From assembly GCF_003473485.1 (NCBI RefSeq), contig NC_053045.1, positions 48,960,494 to 49,024,493 on the forward strand: a stretch of 64,000 bases of DNA, written 5' to 3'. The DNA comes from Medicago truncatula. Its lineage: Eukaryota > Streptophyta > Magnoliopsida > Fabales > Fabaceae. The notes beneath the pieces were generated by a model. It worked only from the letters and a program-made list of their open reading frames with translations. It made no database searches and had not been told where the DNA came from. Position numbers and translations under genes: made by a program. Positions 1-13,939 of the stretch are shown one piece after another; positions within the stretch are counted from its first letter, which is position 1, and every line of letters begins with the position of its first letter.

Positions 1-789
1 TTATTTTTCTCTTGTCCAGTATCCATTAACAATTCATGCCAAATATACCACCCAACTCTAGCACATGTGGTTGGTGCACAATGTGAGCATTGTAGGCGCC
101 GCACACCGAGTTGGATTCCTTCTCATAAATAAATAAAAACTATTCATGCCAAATATTGGTGTTTTAACTTAGGATTTGGTGCTCTTTTCAATCATAATTT
201 AATATTGCCTGCTCCATTCAGCATCAATTCCATTTGTATTGGATATATTTGCACAGCATATTGGATTAGTATACCAAGGCACCTAGCTCCTTGTAGAATA
301 GCATCAAAGTTCATACTGCTAACAAATAAATAGTAGTCTTGTAATGTCTTGTGTTAGTAATTTGCCCAATCACATGCCATCTCTACAGGTGCTTATTTAG
401 AAGTTTCTTTCTTGTTTTAATTTTTTCTTTAACCATTTGTGACGCCATTAAGAGAAAATTATACTCACTGGCTCTCAGGTACTTAAATGACACATATACA
501 TACTCTATCCTGTTAAAGACAATTATTTACCATCAATTACACATACCTCCCTTCTATGACGTGTCAGTTAAGCATACTTCGAGGGAGCAGTGTAATTTTC
601 CCTTCCAATGATGTTCTATCATGTTATGAGTGATTTTGTTAATCTATTAAATGAGTAGACGATGTACCAAAAAAAAAAAAAAATGAGTAGACGAGGACTT
701 GGACATATTTTATTTCTTTAATTTATAAATTTGGTTTCATTAGTCATTGTGTGAAATTTTATTTTGTCTATTGATATATTTTTGCAGTT

Positions 790-1455
790 TTACCTTGAAG
801 AAACAAAGGGGGCAGTTGATTATCAAGGCTATATTTTCCCCCGTCGACGGGGTGAAGTTGTGAGTGACTATCTGTTAAGCTAGATTTCTATTTTCTAAGG
901 ACTTTTTTTGCTCTTCCAATTATAGAAATTACATTTTTGTGTACTAAAATAGTACAGGAAACTAATATTCTTCAGCACAGTACTAGATAGACATCAAACC
1001 ACGTTTAAAATATTTTACCAACAAACTTTTTTTTGAAGAAGCATTATAACAACAAACTTATTTTCCTGTAATGCTGAGAGCCTTCGTAAGTTTTCAATCA
1101 TAGTTTATTTCATTATAGAGAACTCTTTAAGTTAGTTATTGTATGCTATGGTAATCATTTGTTATATATTTTGAGCTGTAGCCACATTATTTTTAATGTT
1201 TTTTGCCTTCGTAACTTGCAGCCTGACTCTGAAACCCAGCTTTTAACAATTCAGTTTGAATGGAATGGTGTTCTAAAGTCTGTATCAAGCACTTTGGTTG
1301 GAGTGAGCCCTGAATTTGAAATTGCTTTGTATACCCTGTGTTTCTTTGCTGGTACGGAAGATAACCACATTCAGATTGGTCCATATCCAGTTAATATCAA
1401 GTGCTATCGTTTTGGGGATCGAATTGGATCTGTTTTCCCCATTGCAGATTCATGA
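790..1455 (+). CDS. 3' exons of an unidentified protein (partial)
   Basis: I do not recognise this gene. Two exon-like blocks are visible. The first follows a TTTTTGCAG acceptor and starts at 790. It stays open in the frame ending ...SRRRGEV and stops at 859 before a good GTGAGT donor. The second begins at 1222 after an AACTTGCAG acceptor and continues in phase, reading PDSETQLLTIQFEWNG and then an ordinary amphipathic sequence, to a TGA at 1453-1455. Joined, they give about 100 residues with no membrane segment or known motif. The TGA sits just after another acceptor-like site (CCCCATTGCAG, ending about 1447), so the true last exon could be spliced differently. The 5' part of the gene lies left of the window or in the unclear first 780 bases. 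That it is coding rests on codon-like composition and matching splice phases only. Confidence 0.4.
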
Positions 1456-3355
1456 ATGTTCAGCTGCTAGCAATGATAGTATTGTTTCTCTGTTGAAATC
1501 ACATCTTATGCATATTTGGTGTACCTTGTAGCTCATAGCTGTAAAGGCAGCAATATCAGAACCATAATTGATATGTTATTGTGTATTATTGTTAAACAAC
1601 TTCATAACCATGGTAAAACAATATCGCGAGGAGTACACATGATGCATTTTTTTATTTTGATCTGATTGAAAAGAAATCTAGTGGAACTAGTTGGTTTCTA
1701 TTTTGTAATTTAGAACCTGAATCAATATGCTATTGTGTATTATTGTTAAATATCTTTGACTTTGCTGACTTGAGAGTAATCTTAGAGTGATATATACAGC
1801 TTTGTGACCATGATAATAGATGAAGCTCCGGACCCTACAATAAGTTCCTTCACTTGGATATGTATCACCTTCTTGAGTTGTGCTACTAAGGCATCGCCAA
1901 AAATATCTTGCAAAAATATCTAAGCGGGAGATATTTTGAAAAGTGTTCTAATTCTCAAATATCTAGTGCATCTTGCACATAGTTGCTAAATTCATTCACA
2001 TCAGCCATCTAATCTAATTTGGAGCTTAAGATTCAATGAATTGGAGAAACTTTTTGCTGGTGGAGGCTTCCACGCCCTACACTACTTGTCTATCGAACCG
2101 ATCAAATGATTAGTCATTTGATTCGCGTCCGGAGGCATTTTCAACATGAAAACAAAGAAGCTACAATACATAGCTTTCACTTCGACGTGGATTTCTTGGC
2201 ACAATTTTACAAAACGGACAGCAATATCCCCCTGTTTTAGGTCCCTATTTAATTGTCTAACCTCCATTTTAACATCTAACAAAAATCACAATGAGAATCT
2301 CATGATTTTTTTAGACGACGTACTTAGCTTTTGGTCTTACCTTATACACCTTGAATTTTCATTGATTGGATTAATAATTGCATAACACAAGTAAATTAGT
2401 AGAATTCAGATTATGTTGGTGTGACTTATATATTGTCTTAAAAATATTAAATTTTATAGACAATTATAATTTCACGTTTGATCTTAATTTTTTTTTAAAG
2501 CCAAAAACCTATAAAGATATGAGTGTGATTTTTCTTGAGTTCGTAGCGGGTGTATATGTATAAATTATGGAGAATAAATGTATATGTATGTTAGAGCATC
2601 TTCAACTCAATATTTCCAATCTTTATATTTTGAGGTTCTTATGAGTTTCACTCATTTACATTTTTAAGAATAAACCGTTCATCTCTTCAACTCTTAACAC
2701 TTCAAAAAAAATTATTAAATGAACATCACCCGTGATATCAAATCCTTACATTCATCATCGATTTTGTAAGTTAATTTAAAAGTATAACCCACACATCTAC
2801 ATCGCAAATAAGAAGCATATGCTTGAGACTGTGTTGTGATAAAGAAACTTGCGGTAAAAACTCGTGTTGACGCAAAAGTTTTAATATATAACTTCTTTGT
2901 TCTCACGTCAAAACATATCAAACGTGAGAATGAAGCTCAAGAAACGTATCCAAACCGATTTGAATTCTCCAATTTTCATTCATTTACCTTTCTCTATATT
3001 TCTCTCTTTATTTATTTTCCCTCACTTCTTTTACCCTCCATTTTAAGCGTCATTATCTCTCTTATTTTCTTCAAATTTTGCCTAAAGTTACTCAACTTTT
3101 CCCTCCATAAAGTTAGACAATCCCTCTCCGTACCAAACACACAAAAACTGAGCAAACAAGCACTTGATTTTATTAGTTATTTTCAAAAAGCGAATCTAAT
3201 GGAGCTTATAAGCCTTATGCTATTAAGCAAACACCTTATTTAAGAAACCCATTCAAGATGACGTTAAAACAAGTTAATAGTCAAAAAGCACAGCATGTGC
3301 ACCACGTCCACGCCACGGTAGAAACTGGAAACTGTGTTGATTGTATTTTTTTTTA
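1456..3355. other. Gene-free AT-rich spacer
   Basis: I see no supported gene. Reading frames up to about 135 codons exist on the + strand (2836-3243), but they are low-complexity, lysine/phenylalanine-rich translations of AT-rich DNA. The stretch at 2595-2710 starts with a GAGCATCTTCAACTC motif of the kind found at ends of plant MITEs, but no matching opposite end was found. Confidence 0.4.
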
Positions 3356-3661
3356 GGCTAAACTTCACTTTTCGCACTTTAAAGTTTCAAAATGTTGCAA
3401 TTTTGACCCCTTATTAAAAAAAATGGCAAAAGTGACCCCCTATGCTCAGGGAAATATGATCTTTTGACCTCCTAACATAAGGGAAATATGCTTTTTGACC
3501 CCTTATTTTTACAAAAAGTTGCGATTATAGTCCCTTTTTTGGAACACGTGGCGTCTTCTCGGTAATTTTGATGAAAGGGGCCAAAATTGCTATTTTTTTT
3601 AATAGGGGACCAAAATTGCAACATTTTAAAATATAGGGGACGAAAAGTACAGTTTAGTTTT
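3356..3661. mobile_element. Foldback MITE with about 55-bp inverted ends
   Basis: The left end (GGCTAAACTTCACTTTTCG, then ...AAAATGTTGCAATTTTGACCCC) is repeated inverted at the right end (GGGGACCAAAATTGCAACATTTT...CGAAAAGTACAGTTTAG). The interior has no coding capacity. An identical nine-base tract, TTTTTTTTA, flanks both ends, which would fit a Mutator-type 9-bp target duplication, but being homopolymeric it is weak evidence. The element belongs to the same style of legume element as the copy at 51800-52175. Confidence 0.7.
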
Positions 3662-6600
3662 TTTTTTTTATCGTGTCAATGAAATTATAATGAAAGGGAC
3701 TTTATATTCAATCCATAACTAGTTAGGTTTTACCTTGCACGTACCCCACATTCAATTATGCATAATGATATAATCCCTTTAAAATAAATTTTGCATTCAC
3801 AACTATCTATCACCAACCAAAATAGTTTACCCCTCTTTACTTGTGTACTTGTATCAACGGATAGCAAAAAAGGAGAGATGACTACTTTTGAAAGTGAGAG
3901 ATTCCCTTCATTTTGGATATTAAATCTTATGAAATCTTTGAATCTAACCACGAGGATCTTTGTAAAGGTGCCTTTTTTCTTACTCCCTTTTCTACCCGAA
4001 AAAGCAAATACAAAGCCACAAAATTCAAATTAATCGTCCATGTCATTTTCACAATATTTCATTATTAAACCTTACATCCACATTACATATATATAAAAAC
4101 ATTTAAGACACTTGTATATTTCCCTTCCGTGCACATTTTCCCTTGGTTCTCGGTTAATCATTTTTCTTTTCTTTTCTTTTTTTTCTCTTCTTTTTTTGTC
4201 TTCCAAGACTTTTTAAAGGAAGTGTGACAAACAAACGTAAAGATAAGGTTCTATTTCCTCCACAAAATTTCTAGGCCAATGAATTACACGCATATGAATA
4301 AGCTTTGTGTTGGATAGAATACAAAATATAATAAAAAAATCAAGTATATTAGCAAGATTATGAAGTATAGATTTCTATGTATTTCGGAAATTAACAAGAT
4401 CAACTAGCCAAACTTTTCAATCAAACTCATGCCAAAGCACCATCACCGACAATATAATTTAGTTAACAAAATTGTTCCTGACATGTATGTTGTCCTCTAA
4501 TAATATACTACATGTCTTTTGGTTTAGGTTGTTTGCAATTCCTTGCCGTGCTGCTGTTACTTACTCCTATGTGAAAGTGATTGTAATCATTATTAATTAA
4601 TAAATATAACAATAAGATTAGTCAAAAAAATATGATAATAGACCTTACAGTGAGGAATGGAGTACTCATGGGAGTCCACCAAGAATGTCTAATTACTTAT
4701 AGTGAGGAATGGAGCACTCTCATATCAAGCAAAGTTTATAAGACTAAACTTATTCTTTAGTAGTTTTAATTACTTAATCAAGTGGTCATAAATTTGATCT
4801 TTGATTCATGAGTACATAAATTCACTATTTAAGATATTTAACACTTAAATGTACGTACTCTGAAGATAATAGTCTGGGTGGTACACTGAAGATATCCTAA
4901 AAAATAAAACAAAAAAGAGCACATATTATTTAGAGACTTAACACATGTAATCTCTTTCAATAACAACTCACTTTCATTAAACCACCATGTGAGTGATAAG
5001 CTGATATTGTGGGCCTAATAAGATTTCTGATGTTTCATTTTAAAGGATTTAGCACATCCAATAATGATGTATAACTTTTTTTTTTATTTAGACAATAAAA
5101 TTAGGAATGTTGGTAAAAAAGACATCCTCTTTAAATCTTGATTTTTTCCATTCATTTTTGAGAACTCAATTCAAGTATGAAGGAAAAAAAAAAATCAATC
5201 TTATTAACTTCTTTTTTTATCCAAATTTTACTGTGGTTATGTAAAATTAAATCTTGATTTTTTTTCCTTCATTCTTGAGAATTGAGATCTCTTACTTTAC
5301 TAGCATGTTTGTTTTTATGTTAGAACAACAACAGTTAGAACTCAATTTTTGTGGCTTTGTATTTTTCATGGCAAAATTGCTTTGGGATGTGATAAATAGA
5401 ACTGTGACACAGTTTCAAACGAGCACTAATTCATCAAAAATTTCTCACTCTAATAGAGTTGGATTGACATATTAAATTGGTGGATTAAGCATATTTTAAA
5501 AAGCATTGGGAAGTTAGGGCAAAGCTACTAAGCTAGAGTATCAATTGAACGTAGGGAGCCAACACAATGCGATTTTAAAGTCACTGTTAAGTTAGAACAC
5601 GGTCAAGGTCAAATTCATCCAAGAACAATATTAACTTTGCATACCCCAGAATGATTACATGTTTAGATTGGCGGTGTGATTGTGAAAATCAAATGAAATT
5701 TACAAAAACTATATTATGAAGTTTTAACAAGATCACTCGGATTTTTAGAAATCGTAGTTGAGCTTAACATAATCTCATAAAATCGGCTTGTGAGGTGAAG
5801 ATTGTCCCCGTTTATAAACACACTGTCAGACTATCTTTTATCCGATGTAAGACTCTTTAACACGAACACCGGTTATCTAAAGATGCATTATTCATCCCGA
5901 ACATATTCACCATCAATAACAACGTGAATAATCAGTTCACCCAACTTGTTGCCGGATGACAAAAAGGACTGGTAATCCTATTTCAGTGACTATATATAAT
6001 AATATGATCAGTCAACATTAAAATTCTAGTATTAATGTCCACCAAGTAAATGCAATGTTTAAAACCTGAAATATTATGAAAACTTGAGTAGGTAAACAAG
6101 AACACGCGGAAAGAATGGTCCAACTCTAATGAAACCCTAGACTTCATCAAAACCACATAATTTTCCCAAATAAATCATTTCTTATCTTGAGCAAGATGAA
6201 CAAGAACCATGAAATTATAGAAATTAAGAGACATTTTTTCATCCACGAAATCCCAGCTTGCAGGAAAAAGGTAGATGATAGAAAGCAACAATAAAGCTAG
6301 CTCATTTGGTGGGCTTTGTCTTATGGAGGCAACAAAACCACTCATTAATTATCATGCCAAGCATTAAATTTGCAATTTTTTTTTTTTGGTCAAGATTAAA
6401 TTTGCAATCTTATAAGGAAAAAAGAAAAGAAAAATATTTGAATAATCTATTTTGGCTTTGTTATAGAAAAGCTTTTGCAGTTTGTGACCGCTGTCAGCAA
6501 AATCCCAGTCAAATATTTTAAAAAGTTGGAACAATGATGGGAACATTTTTTATTGATCCATAACATTTCAGCTTCAAGCACTACTAAATTAATGCAAACT

Positions 6601-6757
6601 ATTTTACCTGTCTCTCGTAGTGAATGCAAAGAGTTTAACATAATTCAATTTACAAATAATCTATTTTTAACATTTAATTTTTTATTGACTAAAATCAATA
6701 TTAATCTCACACTTTAAAAATAAATCACACCTAAAGTGAAGTGATTATATATATATA
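3662..6757. other. Gene-free spacer with small repeats
   Basis: I see no gene. There is a short direct duplication of AGTGAGGAATGGAG (4651 and 4692), and two similar blocks reading about TTGATTTTTTCCATTCAT (about 5138 and 5250). Open frames here are short and AT-driven. Confidence 0.4.
5755..5875. repeat. Dispersed intergenic repeat with 'tccgatgt.agactctttaacac' end
   Basis: The segment runs from a GAGCTTAACATAATCTCA motif to TTTTATCCGATGTAAGACTC. From general knowledge, near-identical text (AAATCGGCTTGTGAGGTGA, CCGATGTGGGACT) recurs in many legume and dicot intergenic regions. I cannot assign it to a named transposon family from one copy. Confidence 0.45.
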
Positions 6758-7286
6758 TAGGCCCGGCCTTGAGGGTGTGCAAGATGCTCAACCAGGCCGG
6801 GCCTCCAAATGATACGGTCTCTAACGAAAAATTAAATCTAATATCCACCCCCCATTTAAATAAAAAAATATATATATTATATCTTTTTTATTCTTTAGTA
6901 CACGTTTGAGTTTTTTTCTAGACTCTAGTTTTTTTTTTTGTACATAAATCGAATCCTATCAAATCACCCCTAATTTGTATAATCACTTAATCAGTCAATT
7001 TGGAAAACTATTTCATTGAAAGAATCACAACAATCATTTTTTTCTTCGCATAAACCATTCGTTTTACCCTTTTCCACAACAGAGGAGTGACAAATCCAAA
7101 CGACACCGTTAGATAAATTTCACCTCTTTCACTTAATTTTTTTAATTCCTTTCATGTTTAGAAGTTCTTCTGATTTTGATTTTTTTTTTTAATGAATTTA
7201 GCTACACAAAAAAAATTACATTTTATTTTACTAGGGGCCTATTTTAAAAAGAGAGCCGAGCCTCCTATTTCACCGGGACGGCCCTA
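6758..7286. mobile_element. hAT-type nonautonomous element, about 0.53 kb
   Basis: The left terminus TAGGCCCGGCCTTGAGGG and right terminus CACCGGGACGGCCCTA are imperfect inverted repeats of the GGGCCGGCCCTG kind common at ends of plant hAT elements. Both sides are embedded in TATATATA, so an 8-bp target duplication is possible but cannot be separated from the simple repeat. The interior is AT-rich with no transposase frame. Confidence 0.65.
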
Positions 7287-7380
7287 TATATATATATATT
7301 GATTTTACCTAACGAAAGAGTGAGTGTCAGAGACTAGATATAAAGAGAATGTTCCTGACAAAGCCGGTCTAATAATTTTT

Positions 7381-7702
7381 AGGTCAAATATTTCTTTCGG
7401 TTCTTAAGTTTGACAAAAATAACATGTTAACCCTTTAAGTTCTTAAGTTTCAAATTGGTCCTTTAAAATTTTTTAAGTTCAATTAAGTCCTTTAAGTTGT
7501 TAATTCAATGCACTTATTTGAAGTTTTTAAATTCTTTTTTTTAACAAGGAAGTTTTTTAAGTTTTTAAGTTTCAAATAAGTCCTTAAAAGGGTAACAATG
7601 TTTTAAATTAACAACTTAAAGGACCTATTTGAAACTTAAAAAATTTAAAGGACTAACCTAATGTTTTTGTCAAACTTAAAGAACCAAAAGATGTATTTGA
7701 CC
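7381..7702. mobile_element. Foldback MITE ('aggtcaaata...tatttgacct')
   Basis: Left AGGTCAAATATTTCTTTCGG and right CCAAAAGATGTATTTGACCT are inverted copies. The interior is a run of CTTTAAGTT-type motifs on the left arm and AACTTAAAG on the right arm, so nearly the whole element can fold on itself. It has no coding capacity. It is related in style to 51800-52175. Confidence 0.7.
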
Positions 7703-8474
7703 TAATTTTGAATACTATTCGATTAATTCTTCCCCACCGCGCACTTCTCCTCCGCCCTAACACTTTTCATTCATGTAATTTTTTTTCTTTTCATTCATGT
7801 AACTAGGGATGTAAATGGATATCCATGGATGCGGATAATGTGATATCCGTGTCCGCTCCGTTAGATAAATATGAAATCCGTACCATATCCATATCCGTGC
7901 GGATATCCATTTAGCGGGTAATCCGCGGATTTTTAGGTATCCGCAGATTTATACAGATATCCATGGATAACATTTATAAAAATAAAATAAAATTTTTGTT
8001 TGATTTTTTTTTTAGCTAAAATTTAGAAACAAAGGTTCTTCATATGTATTTTCTTTTCTTTTTAGCAAAACATCATAGTCATACATTACAATAACAACAA
8101 AGATCATTGACTCAACAAAAACATAAATAAAGTCTCTTACATTTAATAAAAATAAAGTTCTTTGATTTAACAAAAACATAAGTAAAACCATCATATTCAA
8201 CATAAGCAAAGCTTTTGCTTCAACAATTCCAACCACTTTCATTTCCTTTTAAAGGAGCGTAATAACTGATAACACTCACAATATATCTAGGGGTTTTTTC
8301 TAGATTACCCTCTCTTATTTAGAAGGTATTTTACCCTCTCATGATATCAACCAATCAAAATGTAATATACATTGGCAACATTAAATGTCATAAATGAGTC
8401 ATTTTTTTTCTAAAAAAAGAATCAATTATAATCATAAGGTAATTTTTAATACTTTTAATTTTTATTTAATTATA

Positions 8475-9405
8475 GACATGATTACATTGGAGATCATTTA
8501 TCTTATTTATTTGTTACATTTGGGTCCTTTATCTTTATTTTTTTCCACTTAGGTCTTTTATCTCTTATAAAAGCACATATACATCCTTTTTCTCATTTTT
8601 TTATTAAAAAAAAATACATAATTTTATTTTTTAAAATATCTTTTTATTAAAAATGAAACAAATCCAGAAATATGATGAACATGTTCATCATCTTCATCTT
8701 CTTCCTTTGAATCTTCATCATCTTCATTGAATCAAAAAAATTTCTACACAAATATATCTCCAAATATCATGAATTAATGTTATATTCACCTCAAATATTC
8801 TTTTAAACACAAAAATCAAACCCCTATAGAGAAAGAGATTTAGTTTCATCACAAAAAAAAAAAAAAAATTAGTTATATAAATTGTCACGCTGTATATTAT
8901 TATTATTTTCTAACTCAATATTCAAGTCCGACATAAAAATAACCCCAGCTTTGCACATCAATTTTGTTGTTTCCAAAACAATCTTAACTTTCGTAAAGCC
9001 TAACCCTTCCGCCAGTGACTAAGCCTCCACCATCCGCCTTGCAACATTTGCGAAATTAAAGTTTTGATTTTTGTGTTTAAAATAAGATTTGAAGTGAATA
9101 TAACATTAATTCACGATATTTGGAGATATATTTTAGTAGATTTTTTTTATTTAAAGAAGATGATGAAGATTCAAAGGAAAAGATGAAGATGATGAACATC
9201 TTCATCATATTTTTGGATTTTTTTTCAGTTTTAATAAAAATATATTTTTAAAAATAAAATTATGTATTTTTTTAATAAAAAAAATGCGAAAAAAGATGTA
9301 TATGTGCTTTTAAGAGAGATAAAAGACCTAAACAGAAAAAAATAAAGACAAAGGACCAAAGTGTTACAAATAAATAAGATAAAGGACCCATAATGTAATA
9401 TTGCC
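8475..9405. mobile_element. Nested foldback element, 931 bp, 9-bp target duplication
   Basis: The arms are about 345 bp each (8475-8820 and about 9055-9405) around a loop of about 235 bp. They share, in opposite orientation, TTTATCTTATTTATTTGT, AAAGCACATATACATC, a GATGAAGAT-rich block and a GATATTTGGAGATATATTT block. The nine bases TTAATTATA flank both sides exactly (8466-8474 and 9406-9414). There is no coding capacity. The arms would give a long near-perfect hairpin RNA if transcribed. Confidence 0.75.
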
Positions 9406-9417
9406 TTAATTATATTT

Positions 9418-10151
9418 AGGTGTTCAATTTTAATTAATTTACACTACAGGACTGGCTTAGAATAATTAAAATTTCACATCAAATTTCTTTCATCTGAATG
9501 TCCTTAAATTTATCAGTTATATTCATAAAATTTATTCCTACCATTTTGATTGTTCAATTTTGTCGTTCCCAACTGCCGCATTTTTCAATTTTCGTGAGAA
9601 TCGTCATGATTTCAAATATCGTGAGAATTGTCGTTATTTTCAGTACAACGTCAGGTATGATGACTTGATTTTTCTTTTTGATTTGATTTTTCTTGGTTGT
9701 GAGGTAGTTAATTATAACAATTGAGTAAATCATCCGTTGTACTTTGAGGGCTGCTAGCAGGTGTTGCCGCTGTGATGTTGTGGGAGTTTGCTACCATTTT
9801 TTTGGTTGCTGCTGAAATGGTTATGTGATGAGGCTTTTGTTCTTTTATTTGGACTTAAAGGCTTTTGCTGATAGTGGGACAGGTCTATGCGTGTTAACAT
9901 ATTTTATTAGGTTGGCTGCTTAAATAAAAAATAAGTCACGATACCTGACGCAGTTCTAGAAACAACGACAATTCTCACGATAATTGGAAATTGCGGCAAT
10001 TTGGAACGACAAAATTAAACAATCAAAATGGAAAGAAGAATGAAAAAGAAACAAAAATTGATCAATATGGAAGAATAAAGAAGAAGAAATTTGATGTAAA
10101 ATTTTATTTGTTATAAATCTTGTAGTGTAAATTAATTAAGATTGAACACCT
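9418..10151. mobile_element. Third nested foldback element, about 0.73 kb
   Basis: Left AGGTGTTCAATTTTAATTAA and right (inverted) AGGTGTTCAATCTTAATTAA begin arms that also share TTTACACTACA, CACGATAATT/GTGAGAATT-type blocks and the TTGTCGTTCC/GGAACGACAA pair. It abuts the 8475-9405 element with about 12 bases between them. I could not define a target duplication. Confidence 0.65.
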
Positions 10152-10925
10152 TAATATAAAAAAAATTAAATCATTTGTTGTTTCAAAAAAAAAAAAAAAA
10201 AATTAAAAGTATTAAAAGTTACCTTATGATTAAGATTAACTCTCCTTCAACAAAAAAAAAATTAAGATTAACTCTTTTATTTTTAGAAAAAATCTACTCA
10301 TTTATTTGACATTTAATGTTACATATGTATATTACATTTTGATTGGTTGATATCATGAGAGGGTAAATTACCCTCTAAACAAGAGAGGGTAATGTAGGCC
10401 TCACCATATCTAGGGTGTTTTCTTAGGAAGTTGAATGATATTGATGTAACTTACTCGGTTTAATAGCGGGTATGGATGTCCGCGGGTGTGGATATCATTA
10501 AATTCGCATCTGTATCTATTAATTAGCGGGTAGTTAAAAAATCCATTTATTTTATCCATAAATATCCATTAAGGTATCCGCTCCGTGCCCGTAATGGATT
10601 TTATCCGCGGATATCCATTAAGACTTTTTTTTTTAAACCAAGAACTTTTTTTTAAGAGGTGAAAAGTAAAATAAATATATTTGCAAACTGAAAGGCACAC
10701 TATAGTTGAGTTCATACGTACGGTGTGGTGTATGTTGCGATAATATATAACCGTAAAAAACTGAAGCCACACACGGTTTCGATTGGATAAGAATAGAATA
10801 GGTGGAAACACGTAAGCATATGACAGACAGAACAGACCAGTTTTGATTTCTTGCACTTTTTCCACTTTCCAATCAGAGCCCACCAACGTTGTCCACTTCA
10901 GATCCCAAACCTTATTTTTTATTCT

Positions 10926-10933
10926 TATAAATA
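10926..10933 (+). promoter_or_regulatory. TATA box of the beta-amylase gene
   Basis: TATAAATA lies 66 bases before the start codon at 10992, with an AC-rich leader between. This spacing is normal for a plant TATA box with a short 5' leader. Confidence 0.6.
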
Positions 10934-10991
10934 AACATTACATCTTCAACATTTTCAACATATCATTCATCTATTTTCAAAAAAATACACA

Positions 10992-13184
<2,193 letters not shown>

Positions 13185-13939
13185 ACACATATTAGCATGT
13201 TTGTTCAGGCATCTCGTGTATGTTCAGAACCATCATACAATGTTTTTTATAGGAAAGACGATGACAATATAGAAAAAAGTGGAGAAATGAGTTAGAGTTA
13301 TGATGTGTATACATAGAACAATGGCCTAAGCCATGCCAAAACTAGAGATCCATGAGATATTATTTTATTTGATTATGTATATATAACTCCATTTATAAAG
13401 GAGACAAACTTTATCTGCTTACGGTAAAGAATCAAATATACTGGTATTGGTCTCTATTCAGTATTTGCAACTTCTATCCTTGAAACATCTACAAAAGCTC
13501 ACCATTATCATTTGTTTCTCTCACTCTGTAAGATTATAAAGAAGCACGTGTCAAATTGTTCGGAAAGCAATACCCTCATCTTATTTGAACATTCTTATTG
13601 TATCTCAATAATGCCACAACAAAGATAACAACATGCGAAAAGAATTTTTATTTTTAAAAGCAAAAGGAGCTTTATTAATGCTAAATACTCAAATACACAA
13701 GGCAAGCCATGAGAAAGGCTTACAGCAAAAGCACAAATTACATTGTCACTGGTTACATCAAAAGAATGTAATCCATAGAAACCACCACACTTACTGGTAC
13801 CAATTCTTGAACTGATATTATAACTCTACCTATTCATTAAGAATTGACAATAGACAGCATGCAAAAACAATCCAAAATGATACTATACTCCCACTCTCAT
13901 CTTTGTCCGAAATCACCGATGAGTGCAAACTAAATTTGC
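13185..13939. other. Beta-amylase 3' region and spacer
   Basis: The 3' untranslated region of the beta-amylase gene probably occupies the first few hundred bases. No polyadenylation site can be fixed. The open frame at 13633-13815 has no recognisable content. Confidence 0.4.

Larger units (their letters stand above)
8292..10405. mobile_element. Mutator-like foldback element with 9-bp target duplication
   Basis: The ends GGTTTTTTCTAGATTACCC and (inverted) GGTGAGGCCTACATTACCC open arms of roughly 170-200 bp that match each other, including CCCTCTCATGATATCAACCA on the left and its complement on the right. The nine bases ATATCTAGG occur directly outside both ends (8283-8291 and 10406-10414). Long inverted ends with a 9-bp duplication are the hallmark of Mutator-like elements. 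Two other foldback elements (8475-9405 and 9418-10151) sit inside, back to back. Confidence 0.75.
7805..10622. mobile_element. Outer repeat of 'ggatatcc' type, split by nested insertions
   Basis: The left part (7805-8282) begins AGGGATGTAAATGGATATCC and is dense in GGATATCC, GCGGAT and ATCCGC motifs. The right part (10415-10622) carries the same motifs and ends ATCCGCGGATATCCATTAAG, which in reverse orientation resembles the left end. The two halves are separated by 2.1 kb of inserted foldback DNA. I infer one older element interrupted by a younger one. No transposase or reverse-transcriptase frame is seen. The 76-codon minus-strand frame at 8012-8242 looks like chance. Confidence 0.6.

Noticed and set aside
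8012-8242. 76-codon minus frame rich in Val/Leu/Met
   Set aside because: It lies in the outer repeat, has no known motif and is split from any coding context.
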